This document shows, piece by piece, positions 35,469-43,231 of a DNA stretch of 64,000 nt (positions are counted from its first letter, which is position 1; every line of letters begins with the position of its first letter). The notes under the pieces are model-generated. The model was given only the letters and a program-made list of their open reading frames with translations, had not been told where the DNA came from and searched no databases. The position numbers were made by a program, and so were the translations under genes. The stretch is from Lachnospiraceae bacterium C10 (GTDB lineage: Bacteria > Bacillota > Clostridia > Lachnospirales > Lachnospiraceae). The DNA lies in NCBI GenBank assembly GCA_900100095.1, contig FMTN01000020.1, positions 26,763 through 90,762 of the forward strand, in the 5' to 3' direction.

Positions 35469-36647
35469 TTATGCGTTCTGTTTCAAAAAATCCTCATAGA
35501 GAAGGGAACCACTGCGGAGCATGGATACAATCTCCTGCAACTGAAGAGCACATTCATCCAGCTCTTCCTTCGTGGTCTCATCGGACAAGGTCAGACGAAT
35601 CGACTCTCTTCCCTCATCCTCATCCGCTCCAATGGCAATCAGAACATGAGAAGGATCAATACTTCCTGCGGTACATGCTGAGCCGCTGGAGGCTGCAATT
35701 CCTCTCTGATCCAGCAGAATAAGAACCGATTCTGCTTCAACAAACCTAAAACCGAAATTAAGATTTCCCGGAAGTCTGTCCTCTCCGTCGCTTCCATGCC
35801 ATGTGGTATGAGGAATGGTAGCAAGAACCTTCTGCTTCATATAATCGCGAAGTTCTCTCTCCCTCTGCATTCTTTGGGAAAGTGTTTCCTTTGCAATCTC
35901 ACAGGCCTTTCCAAAACCGACAATCGCCGGAATATTCTCTGTCCCTGCTCTCTTGTTCCTCTCCTGACTTCCTCCATGAATAAGGGAGCGAATGCCGGAT
36001 GCTCTAGGTCCAAGATATAAGATTCCCACGCCTTTCGGTCCGTAGATTTTATGACTGCTGGCAGATAACAGGTCCACCTTCAGCTCACTTAAATCGATCG
36101 GAATCTGGCCAAACGCCTGCACCGCATCTGTGTGAAACAAAACGCCCTTTTCCTGGCACACTTCTCCGATGGCAGCAATCGGTTCAATGGTTCCGATCTC
36201 ATTATTGGCAAACATCACGGAGACCAAAACGGTATCCTCACGAATGGCCTGCTTTACCTGATCTGCCGTCACAAAACCCTTTTGATCCACCGGAAGGTAA
36301 GTAACTTCATAACCGGCCTCTTCCAATGATCTGCATGTATTTACCACAGCCGGATGTTCAATGGCTGTGGTAATAATATGCCGTCCCTTGGAAGACATCA
36401 TCTGTACTGACTGCATGATGGCCCAGTTGTCGGACTCACTTCCACCGGATGTAAAAAAGATTCGCTCGGCTCTTGTATTCAGCAGCGCCGCCACCCGGTC
36501 TCTGGCTTTATCAAGCGCAAATTTACTTTTGTTGGCCAACGAATAGACAGCGGAAGCATTTCCAAAATTCTCGGTGAAATAAGGCATCATCTCATCCAAC
36601 ACACACTGTTTCATCTTCGTTGTTGCCGCATTATCAAGATAAATCAT
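35469..36647 (-). CDS. Cysteine desulfurase (NifS/IscS family)
   Basis: This PLP enzyme releases sulfur from cysteine as a protein-bound persulfide. The 392-residue protein has the N-terminal YLDNAATT, His99 in EHPAV, the PLP lysine Lys200 in SSHKIYGPKG and the catalytic cysteine Cys325 in SSGSACTAGS. Position beside mnmA suggests a dedicated role in tRNA thiolation, like B. subtilis YrvO. No Fe-S scaffold gene is close. Its ATG overlaps the stop of the sigma-factor gene (ATGA), so translation is coupled. Confidence 0.94.
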   Translation of the reverse strand: MIYLDNAATTKMKQCVLDEMMPYFTENFGNASAVYSLANKSKFALDKARDRVAALLNTRAERIFFTSGGSESDNWAIMQSVQMMSSKGRHIITTAIEHPAVVNTCRSLEEAGYEVTYLPVDQKGFVTADQVKQAIREDTVLVSVMFANNEIGTIEPIAAIGEVCQEKGVLFHTDAVQAFGQIPIDLSELKVDLLSASSHKIYGPKGVGILYLGPRASGIRSLIHGGSQERNKRAGTENIPAIVGFGKACEIAKETLSQRMQRERELRDYMKQKVLATIPHTTWHGSDGEDRLPGNLNFGFRFVEAESVLILLDQRGIAASSGSACTAGSIDPSHVLIAIGADEDEGRESIRLTLSDETTKEELDECALQLQEIVSMLRSGSLLYEDFLKQNA

Positions 36648-37243
36648 AATATACCCTTTTTTTGTAATTTCCGCGCCTTACTACGAATACGCTGAATGGC
36701 ATTATCTGCCTGTTTTAAAGTTATCTGAAGCTTTTCTGCTATATCTTTGTAATCTGCGCCTTCCAGCATCAAATCAAAAACATCCTGTTCGAAGCCACTC
36801 AATTCTTTACACAGTGCTTCAATCAGCTCCTGTGTCTTCTCCTGATCCAAAAGAGCCGTCTCCGGATTCATGCGAAAGCCTTCCGCTGATGCATTGACTA
36901 TTTCCTCGCCACCGTCTTCATAAAAAGAAATCGATTCATTGAGGGGCTCATGTTTTTTTCTGGTTGCTGAACTGATGGCCCGATACATCGCCCGTCGGAC
37001 ACAGACCATCGCAAACGTGGAAAAGCTTCCTTTCTTTTCATCATAGTCCTCAATCGCCGTAAGAAAACCGAGCCTTCCCTCCTGAGCCAGATCCTCATGG
37101 TCTCCGGTCAACAGATAGTAGGAAAGTGCCAACTGCAAAATCTTACTCTGATACCGGGACAAAAGTCCCTGTATCGCCTGTGCATCCTTTTCTTTTGCCA
37201 ATTGAATGAGCCTAGCCTCATCAAACGTGGAATAGTCGGGCAT
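36644..37243 (-). CDS. RNA polymerase sigma factor, SigH-like
   Basis: This 199-residue sigma-70 family protein has region 2 (DLAQEGRLGFLTAIEDYDEK, then FSTFAMVCVRRAMYRAI) and a C-terminal region 4 (LEGADYKDIAEKLQITLKQA). The sequence and the cysS-mrnC-rlmB-sigH gene order match Bacillus and Clostridium sigma-H, the transition-phase and early sporulation factor. The usual yacP gene between rlmB and sigH is missing. Both its ends overlap neighbouring genes. Whether this organism sporulates cannot be judged from this gene. Confidence 0.88.
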   Translation of the reverse strand: MPDYSTFDEARLIQLAKEKDAQAIQGLLSRYQSKILQLALSYYLLTGDHEDLAQEGRLGFLTAIEDYDEKKGSFSTFAMVCVRRAMYRAISSATRKKHEPLNESISFYEDGGEEIVNASAEGFRMNPETALLDQEKTQELIEALCKELSGFEQDVFDLMLEGADYKDIAEKLQITLKQADNAIQRIRSKARKLQKKGIL

Positions 37244-37995
37244 TACTTACCTGCTTTCACTCGTCTCTGCCGGAATACCTCGTAAGCCAAAACACCACAT
37301 GCTACAGAAGCATTCAGGGAATCAATATCACCTTTCATTGGAATGGTTGCAACCATATCACAATTCTTTTTCACAAGGTCTGATACGCCTTTTCCTTCGT
37401 TGCCGATGACAAGACCGAATGGACCTGTCATATCCAGGTCATACATTGTCGTTCCACCCATGTCGGCGCAGGCAAACCATAAGCCCTGCTCCTTTAATTC
37501 CTTAATGGTACGGCTGATGTTCGTCACCTGTGCAACCGGAACATAGTTAATGGCACCTGCCGATGCCTTCACCGCTGATGCTGTCAGACCAACCGCACGG
37601 TTTTTCGCAATGATGACACCGTGAGCACCGACCTGATTGGCCGTACGAATGATGGCGCCAAGATTGTGAGGATCTTCAATGTCATCCAGTACAAAAACAA
37701 AAGGATCCTCGCCCTTTTCTCTTGCTGCATCCAAAATATCGCTGACCTCGGAATAATGATAAGCCGCGATATATGCAATGACGCCCTGATGCTTTCCTGT
37801 GGTTGACATCTCATCCAGGCGCTGCTTGCTCACCATATCGGTACGGATCTTCTTTTTCCTTGCTTCACGCAGGATGGTATGAATCGGTCCGTCATAACTG
37901 TTCTGCAAAATAAATACGCGCTCAACCGTCTGTCCGGAACGAATCGCTTCAAGAACCGCATTTCTTCCTTCAATTATTGTACTCTCGTCTCTCAT
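37243..37995 (-). CDS. rlmB: 23S rRNA (guanosine-2'-O)-methyltransferase RlmB
   Basis: This SPOUT/TrmH-type enzyme methylates G2251 of 23S rRNA. The 250-residue protein has an N-terminal substrate-binding domain (about 1-75, IIEGRNAVLEAI) and a C-terminal knotted domain with NLGAIIRTANQVGAHGV, VIGNEGKGVSDL and IPMKGDIDSLNASVA. I chose the ATG at 37995 because GGAG lies before it and it overlaps the mrnC stop as ATGA. The frame is open 5 codons further. The stop overlaps the sigma-factor start. Confidence 0.94.
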   Translation of the reverse strand: MRDESTIIEGRNAVLEAIRSGQTVERVFILQNSYDGPIHTILREARKKKIRTDMVSKQRLDEMSTTGKHQGVIAYIAAYHYSEVSDILDAAREKGEDPFVFVLDDIEDPHNLGAIIRTANQVGAHGVIIAKNRAVGLTASAVKASAGAINYVPVAQVTNISRTIKELKEQGLWFACADMGGTTMYDLDMTGPFGLVIGNEGKGVSDLVKKNCDMVATIPMKGDIDSLNASVACGVLAYEVFRQRRVKAGK

Positions 37996-38444
37996 GATCT
38001 TCTTCTCCACAAACCGGTACGCCTCAAACCTAAATCCACAAGTTCAAAAATCCGATCCTGCTTCCCCTGTAAATAAAGATATCCCAGAAGGACCTCATAA
38101 CCGGTTGCAATCCTATAATCTGCCATCGAGGCATTTTTCGATCTTGTGGGACTTTTCGCATTCCGTCCCCTACGATAAATATCCGTCTCTTCCTCTGTTA
38201 ACTCCTCTTCGACTGCTTCTAACAGCTGTCTCTGGGAAGATGCTTTTACAATATGCGCGGAATAGCCATGCAAATTCCCTGCTCCCAGATTCCCTTCGCC
38301 CACAATCAGCGTGCGAATAAGGATCTCAAACACTCCGTCTCCGAGAAAGGCCAACGCCAGGGGAGAATAGGTTCGAAGATCCACATCCGGCAATGTAAAT
38401 CTTTCCTTTATAGAGGAATACAGGTCCATCATACCTTCTTCCAT
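37992..38444 (-). CDS. mrnC: Mini-ribonuclease III (MrnC)
   Basis: This RNase III catalytic domain without an RNA-binding domain matures 23S rRNA in Firmicutes. The 150-residue protein has YSPLALAFLGDGVFEI, in which the Asp of GD is the metal ligand, and the basic RRGRNAK motif, with YEVLLGYLYL near the C-terminus. It starts within the last codons of cysS and overlaps rlmB, so cysS-mrnC-rlmB are tightly coupled. Together with RlmB it acts on the large ribosomal subunit RNA. Confidence 0.94.
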   Translation of the reverse strand: MEEGMMDLYSSIKERFTLPDVDLRTYSPLALAFLGDGVFEILIRTLIVGEGNLGAGNLHGYSAHIVKASSQRQLLEAVEEELTEEETDIYRRGRNAKSPTRSKNASMADYRIATGYEVLLGYLYLQGKQDRIFELVDLGLRRTGLWRRRS

Positions 38445-39832
38445 TTTACGCCCTCTCTGGTATCTAACAACTGAATTCCCTCCGCCAAAAGCTGGTCACG
38501 AATCTGATCAGCCAGGGCAAAGTCCTTGTCCTTTCTGGCCTGCTGCCGCTTCGCAATCATCTCCTGTACATGGGCATCAAGATCATCCTCTTCTGTCGTC
38601 AAATCAACACCGAGTATATTCATCAGATTCTGCATCATCTGATAGATCTTCTCCACCAGTTCTTTTGAAGATTGATCGGTCACATGGGTATTGGCATACT
38701 TTACCAGCTCAAAGATCGCTGATACCGCATCCGCTGTGTTAAAATCATCCTCCATGGCCGCTTCAAATTTCTTAATGTATTCGGCTGCACCCTGCAAAAG
38801 ATTCTGCTCTTCTTCTGTCAGCTGTCCAGACGCCTGCTCCTTAAGCTCAAGCAGACGGTCTCCTGCCGTACGAATTCTCTCGAGTCCGCTCTTTGCAGAA
38901 GCCATAAGCTCTGCGGAGAAATTCAAAGGACTTCTGTAGTGCGCGGAAAGCATAAAGAAACGTAACACCTGAAGATCGTATTTCTCCTGAATGTCTCTTA
39001 CGGTAAAGAAATTGCCAAGAGACTTACTCATCTTCTTATTATCAATATTTAAAAATCCATTGTGCATCCAGTAATGTGCAAATTCTGCTCCGTTTGCCGC
39101 CTCAGACTGCGCAATTTCATTCTCATGGTGAGGGAAGATCAGATCCTCTCCACCTGCATGAATATCGATGGTATCTCCGAGATAACGCTTTGACATAACA
39201 GAACACTCAATATGCCAGCCCGGACGTCCCTGGCACCACGGAGACTCCCAATACGGCTCTCCGTCCTTCTTCGGCTTCCACAGAACGAAATCCAGAGGAT
39301 CTCTCTTCTCATCACCTGCCACATTGATATTTCTATGGCCGCCCTCAAGATCGTCAATATCCTTATGTGAAAGCTTACCGTATTCTCCAAACTTACGGAC
39401 AGCAAAATAAACCGTACCGTCCGATACCGGATAGGCAAATCCCTTATCAATCAGAGTCTCGATCATCTGAATCATTCCGTCAATTTCCTGTGTTGCCAAA
39501 GGATGAACGGATGCCGGGCGTACATGAAGCGCCTCCATGTCCTTCTTTGTCTCTTCGATGTAACGCTTTGAAATCTCCTCTGCTGATACGCCTTCTTCGT
39601 TTGCCTTTTTTATAATCTTGTCATCGACATCGGTAAAATTGGATACGTAATTGACATCATATCCCTTGTATTCGAAATAACGTCTAACCGTATCAAACAT
39701 GATCATCGGTCTGGCATTACCGATATGGATATAATTGTATACGGTAGGTCCGCATACATACATACTTACCTTTCCTTCCCGGATCGGAACAAACTCTTCT
39801 TTTTGTTTTGTCAGAGTGTTATAGATTTTCAC
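38429..39832 (-). CDS. cysS: Cysteinyl-tRNA synthetase
   Basis: This class I aminoacyl-tRNA synthetase charges tRNA-Cys. The 467-residue protein has the zinc cysteine and HIGH-type motif in CGPTVYNYIHIGNARP, the WHIECS zinc motif, and KMSKSLGNFF. A helical C-terminal anticodon region follows. Its length is typical. It lies about 35 bp after ispF and overlaps mrnC, which is the normal Firmicute order. No T-box leader is visible in front of it, and ispF directly precedes it. Confidence 0.97.
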   Translation of the reverse strand: MKIYNTLTKQKEEFVPIREGKVSMYVCGPTVYNYIHIGNARPMIMFDTVRRYFEYKGYDVNYVSNFTDVDDKIIKKANEEGVSAEEISKRYIEETKKDMEALHVRPASVHPLATQEIDGMIQMIETLIDKGFAYPVSDGTVYFAVRKFGEYGKLSHKDIDDLEGGHRNINVAGDEKRDPLDFVLWKPKKDGEPYWESPWCQGRPGWHIECSVMSKRYLGDTIDIHAGGEDLIFPHHENEIAQSEAANGAEFAHYWMHNGFLNIDNKKMSKSLGNFFTVRDIQEKYDLQVLRFFMLSAHYRSPLNFSAELMASAKSGLERIRTAGDRLLELKEQASGQLTEEEQNLLQGAAEYIKKFEAAMEDDFNTADAVSAIFELVKYANTHVTDQSSKELVEKIYQMMQNLMNILGVDLTTEEDDLDAHVQEMIAKRQQARKDKDFALADQIRDQLLAEGIQLLDTREGVKWKKV

Positions 39833-39867
39833 GTTTTACTCTCCTTTGCCTTCGCTTACGTGTACTA

Positions 39868-40425
39868 TTATTCCTTGCCTTTCGGACAACTGCCACAACC
39901 GCTACAACCGGAACATCCGCCCGCTCCCGGGCCGATTCCGACCGATGATTCGTAGATGGATTCAAGGATACATACGGCCGAAGCTGAAATTCCCTCTCCT
40001 CTGCCTGTGAATCCCAGATGCTCCTCTGTTGTCGCTTTTACATTAATATTATCTTCAAGTGTCTGCAGATCCTCAGCAATATTCGTCCTCATTTGTTCGA
40101 TATAAGGTCGAAGCTTCGGTGCCTGTGCCACTACCGTGCAATCGATATTGCCAACCACATAGCCTTTTTGCAGTAGCATTTCATTTACTTTACGCAGAAG
40201 TTCCCTAGAGGAAGCGCCTTTATAGGCATCATCCGTATCCGGAAAATGCAGCCCGATATCCCCAAGGCCTGCTGCACCAAGTAATGCATCCATTATAGCA
40301 TGAAGCAGGACATCTGCATCAGAATGTCCCAACAATCCTTTTTCATACGGAATGGAAACACCGCCCAGGATGAGTGGCCGATTATCTACCAGTTGATGAA
40401 CATCATATCCATTTCCTATTCTCAT
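39868..40425 (-). CDS. ispF: 2-C-methyl-D-erythritol 2,4-cyclodiphosphate synthase with Cys-rich tail
   Basis: This is the MEP-pathway enzyme for isoprenoid precursors. The catalytic domain (1-160) shows GNGYDVHQL (Asp8, His10), [22 protein letters not shown] and [12 protein letters not shown]. The protein has 185 residues, about 25 more than usual. The extension is glycine-rich and ends with four cysteines at exact three-residue spacing (Cys171, 174, 177, 180: [10 protein letters not shown]), suggesting metal or Fe-S binding or a localisation tail. It heads the cysS-to-mnmA operon. AAAGG precedes the ATG. Confidence 0.95.
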   Translation of the reverse strand: MRIGNGYDVHQLVDNRPLILGGVSIPYEKGLLGHSDADVLLHAIMDALLGAAGLGDIGLHFPDTDDAYKGASSRELLRKVNEMLLQKGYVVGNIDCTVVAQAPKLRPYIEQMRTNIAEDLQTLEDNINVKATTEEHLGFTGRGEGISASAVCILESIYESSVGIGPGAGGCSGCSGCGSCPKGKE

Positions 40426-40448
40426 TCCTGTACCTTTCTAAGTACTTG

Positions 40449-40488
40449 TAATCGAGCTTGCAAGAGGGACTTGGGCTCGTTGTTAACC
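40449..40488 (-). repeat. Family B repeat, copy B4 (internally deleted)
   Basis: The start of family B (aatcgag) is fused directly to its last hairpin (cttgcaag...gggacttgggctcgttgtta). The deletion joins two CGAG sequences that lie about 85 bases apart in the full copies. The end abuts the A-run of the tRNA terminator. Confidence 0.75.
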
Positions 40489-40518
40489 AAAAAGGGCTCC
40501 GGGAAAATCCCAGAGCCC
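40489..40518 (-). terminator. Intrinsic terminator of the tRNA-Val/tRNA-Met unit
   Basis: The stem GGGCTC-GGGA/TCCC-GAGCCC has one mismatch on each arm and is followed on the minus strand by five T residues. Confidence 0.88.
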
Positions 40519-40533
40519 TCCGTTTAATCAAAA

Positions 40534-40607
40534 TAGCGAGAAAGAGATTCGAACTCTTGACACCACGGGTATGAACCGTGTGCTCTAGCCAACTGAGCTA
40601 TCTCGCC
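40534..40607 (-). tRNA. tRNA-Met (CAT)
   Basis: A complete cloverleaf of 74 nt: acceptor GGCGAGA/TCTCGCT with a G-U first pair, anticodon stem CACGG/CCGTG, loop TTCATAC with anticodon CAT, and a T-arm with TTCGAAT. The anticodon stem lacks the GGG/CCC of initiators, so it is an elongator. Ile2 (lysidine-modified CAT) is not fully excluded. CCA is not encoded. Confidence 0.92.
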
Positions 40608-40614
40608 AAAGGTA

Positions 40615-40687
40615 TGGGACCTACAGGGCTCGAACCTGTGACCCTCTGCTTGTAAGGCAGATGCTCTCCCAGCTGAGCTAAGATCCC
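40615..40687 (-). tRNA. tRNA-Val (TAC)
   Basis: A complete cloverleaf of 73 nt: acceptor GGGATCT/AGGTCCC, anticodon loop CTTACAA with anticodon TAC, and T-arm ACAGG-TTCGAGC-CCTGT. It lies 7 bases upstream of tRNA-Met, and the two are cotranscribed. CCA is not encoded. Confidence 0.96.
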
Positions 40688-40729
40688 ATACATCACCGCC
40701 GCGTGACTTGTTTCCCGCGGCCGAATTAT

Positions 40730-40779
40730 ATATTATCAAAAGGCCCTCTTGAAGTCAACTAAATTTTTGCAAAAATTTA
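40730..40779 (-). promoter_or_regulatory. tRNA promoter with AT-rich upstream palindrome
   Basis: A -35 TTGACT (40753-40758) and a -10 TAATAT (40730-40735) are separated by 17 bases, with a GC-rich discriminator as in stable-RNA promoters. Immediately upstream is a perfect 20-bp AT palindrome (40760-40779) that can act as an UP element. It overlaps the metH stop codon. Confidence 0.75.
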
Positions 40780-43221
40780 AAAAATTTTCCTTTCGGAATT
40801 CTCGTCTTCTGAAAGCAGCTTTTCTACCAGCTTGACACAGTCCGCAGCATCCTTTGAATAGCCGTCCGCCTGAATCTCTTCCGCATAGGACTGTGTAATA
40901 CAGGCTCCTCCGATTACAATCTTACTCGGGCAGCTTCTTTCCTTGCAGAGCTGTACCACCTTTTTCATTTCCGTCATCGTGGTGGTCATTAAGGCAGATA
41001 ATCCAATCACAGATGCCTGCCGCGCAAGAGCCGTATCTACTATGACCTCCGCCGAAACGTCCTTTCCAAGATCAATCACATGGTATCCGTAATTGCGAAG
41101 CATAAGAGCAACCAGATTCTTACCGATATCGTGAATGTCTCCTTCCACGGTTGCAATAACAATGGTCTCCTTCTCCTTGGCATCTTTTGAGGAAAGAAGC
41201 GGCTCAAGCTCCGCCACGCCCTCTTCCATTGCATTGGCTCCCGCAATCAACTGCGGCAAAAAATACTTTTTCTCGTCATAGTATTTTCCCACCAGGTTAA
41301 TTCCACCGATCAACTGCTGATCCAGCAGATCCTTCGGACTTTCTCCCTCATCAAGACTCTTCCTTATCTCCTGACGAATCTTGTCCTTTTGCCCTTTCAC
41401 CACGCACTCCATCACAGGATGCATGGCCGGATCCTTTTGCGAAGTGTCACCCTCCTTTTTTTCCTTTCCCGAGGTAACCGTCAGCTTACCGGAGGGCACA
41501 CGGCTTAAATACCTCTGCGTTGCCGTATCCTTGTGTAAAAGCATATCCGCTGCCAGTGCCGTATACATCAGCATCTCCTGGGAAGGATTTGCAATGGCCA
41601 TGGTCAGCCCCTTTGTAATTGCCATATTAAGAAAAGCCGTATTGACAAAGGCTCTCTGCGGCAGACCAAAGGAAATGTTGGACAGACCACAGACGGTCGG
41701 GAGTTCCATGCTGTTACAGTAGTCGATGGTCGCAAAGCAGGAAAGAGCAGCCGAAGGGTCCGCTCCCACTGTGGCAACCAGAAGATCCACAACACAGCGG
41801 TCGATATCCATCCCCGCCTCCCTGACTGCTGTTAAAACGCGGTCAAGGTTTTGATGTTTTTCTTCGATACTCTTCGGAAGTCCGGCATTGGATAAAGGCA
41901 GCACAATAAACATGGCGCCATACTTTTTCGCAATGGGAATCAGCTGCTCCATCCTCTCCTCTTCCCCGGATATGGAATTGATCAGAGCTCTTCCAGGATA
42001 TCTACGGAGAGCCGCTTCCATCACCTCCGGATAACTGGTATCAATACAAAGAGGACAATCCACGGTATAGGTAACCTCCTCAATGGCCCGAAGCATCATC
42101 TCCTTCTCATCGATGCCGTTCGTACCCATATTGATATCCAGAATATCTGCTCCGTTCTCTTCCTGGGACCGGGCAAAATCCGTAACCATATCCAGACTTC
42201 CGGCCCGCAGCTCTTCCTGCAGCTTTTTCTTTCCCGTCGGATTGATCCGCTCACCGATTACAAGGAAACGTCCGCCAAAGCCAATCTCTACATTTGCCCG
42301 CTCCGATGTGACCACCCGTTTTACTTGTGGATCCGGCTTTAATACCTTTTGATGTTGCACCGCTTTTGCCATCGCACGGATATGTTCCGGCGTGGTTCCA
42401 CAGCAACCGCCCACAACGGCAGCTCCTGCTTCCACAAGCTTACACATATCCTCTGCAAATTCTGCCGGCGTCATACTGTAAACCGTCTTCTCATCAATCA
42501 GTTCCGGAAGTCCGGCATTCGGCTTTGCAAGAATCGGTACCGTTGCATAGCGTCTCATCTGCTGAATCAGCGGAATCATATCCAGTGGTCCTGTGGAACA
42601 GTTCAAGCCCACAACATCCGCTCCAAGGCTTTGTAAAACGATTATGGCCGTATCCGGTGCGGTGCCGTAAAGTGTTCGTCCATCCTCATTATAGGAAAGA
42701 CTTACCATAACCGGCAGATCGCAGGTCTCCTTAATGGCAAGAACAGCCGCACGACTTTCCTGCAGACTCATCATGGTCTCTACCACGAACAGATCCACGC
42801 CCTCTTTTAAAATGGCATTCACCTGCTCCTTATAGACATCCACCAGTTCTTCAAAATCCAGCTCTCCCAGTGGTGTTAACTGCTGACCTGTCATGGTCAG
42901 ATCCCCGGCCACAAGAGCATGCTCGCCTGCTGCCTGCCGGCTGATGGATACCATGGCACGGTTAATTTCTTCAAGTTCTCCCTCAAGACCGTACTCTGCC
43001 AGTTTGATTCTGTTGGCGGTAAAGGTCGGTGCATATAAAATCTTCGTGCCGGCCTTAACATATTCCTTTTGAAGCTGTAACATCGCCTTTGGATTCTTAC
43101 GAATCCAGTCCTCCGGGCAGCATCCCATCGGAAGTCCAGCCTTCATTAAATTGGTACCTGTCGCTCCGTCCAAAATAACAGGTCCATCCTCCAGTAACCG
43201 ATAGAGATCTTCTTTTGTCAT
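40777..43221 (-). CDS. metH: Cobalamin-dependent methionine synthase (without reactivation domain)
   Basis: This enzyme methylates homocysteine from 5-methyl-THF through methylcobalamin. The 814-residue protein has a homocysteine/zinc domain (about 1-295, LNCSTGP and GGCCGTTPEH). A pterin-binding domain follows (about 310-570, GERINPTGKKKLQE, INSISGEEE). Last are a B12 cap and B12-binding domain (about 600-805, with the cobalt-ligand His in GDIHDIGKNLV). The C-terminal SAM-dependent activation domain of E. coli MetH is missing; reactivation must come from another protein. It follows the MTHFR fusion gene by 10 bp. Confidence 0.93.
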   Translation of the reverse strand: MTKEDLYRLLEDGPVILDGATGTNLMKAGLPMGCCPEDWIRKNPKAMLQLQKEYVKAGTKILYAPTFTANRIKLAEYGLEGELEEINRAMVSISRQAAGEHALVAGDLTMTGQQLTPLGELDFEELVDVYKEQVNAILKEGVDLFVVETMMSLQESRAAVLAIKETCDLPVMVSLSYNEDGRTLYGTAPDTAIIVLQSLGADVVGLNCSTGPLDMIPLIQQMRRYATVPILAKPNAGLPELIDEKTVYSMTPAEFAEDMCKLVEAGAAVVGGCCGTTPEHIRAMAKAVQHQKVLKPDPQVKRVVTSERANVEIGFGGRFLVIGERINPTGKKKLQEELRAGSLDMVTDFARSQEENGADILDINMGTNGIDEKEMMLRAIEEVTYTVDCPLCIDTSYPEVMEAALRRYPGRALINSISGEEERMEQLIPIAKKYGAMFIVLPLSNAGLPKSIEEKHQNLDRVLTAVREAGMDIDRCVVDLLVATVGADPSAALSCFATIDYCNSMELPTVCGLSNISFGLPQRAFVNTAFLNMAITKGLTMAIANPSQEMLMYTALAADMLLHKDTATQRYLSRVPSGKLTVTSGKEKKEGDTSQKDPAMHPVMECVVKGQKDKIRQEIRKSLDEGESPKDLLDQQLIGGINLVGKYYDEKKYFLPQLIAGANAMEEGVAELEPLLSSKDAKEKETIVIATVEGDIHDIGKNLVALMLRNYGYHVIDLGKDVSAEVIVDTALARQASVIGLSALMTTTMTEMKKVVQLCKERSCPSKIVIGGACITQSYAEEIQADGYSKDAADCVKLVEKLLSEDENSERKIF

Positions 43222-43231
43222 GTGTATCTCC

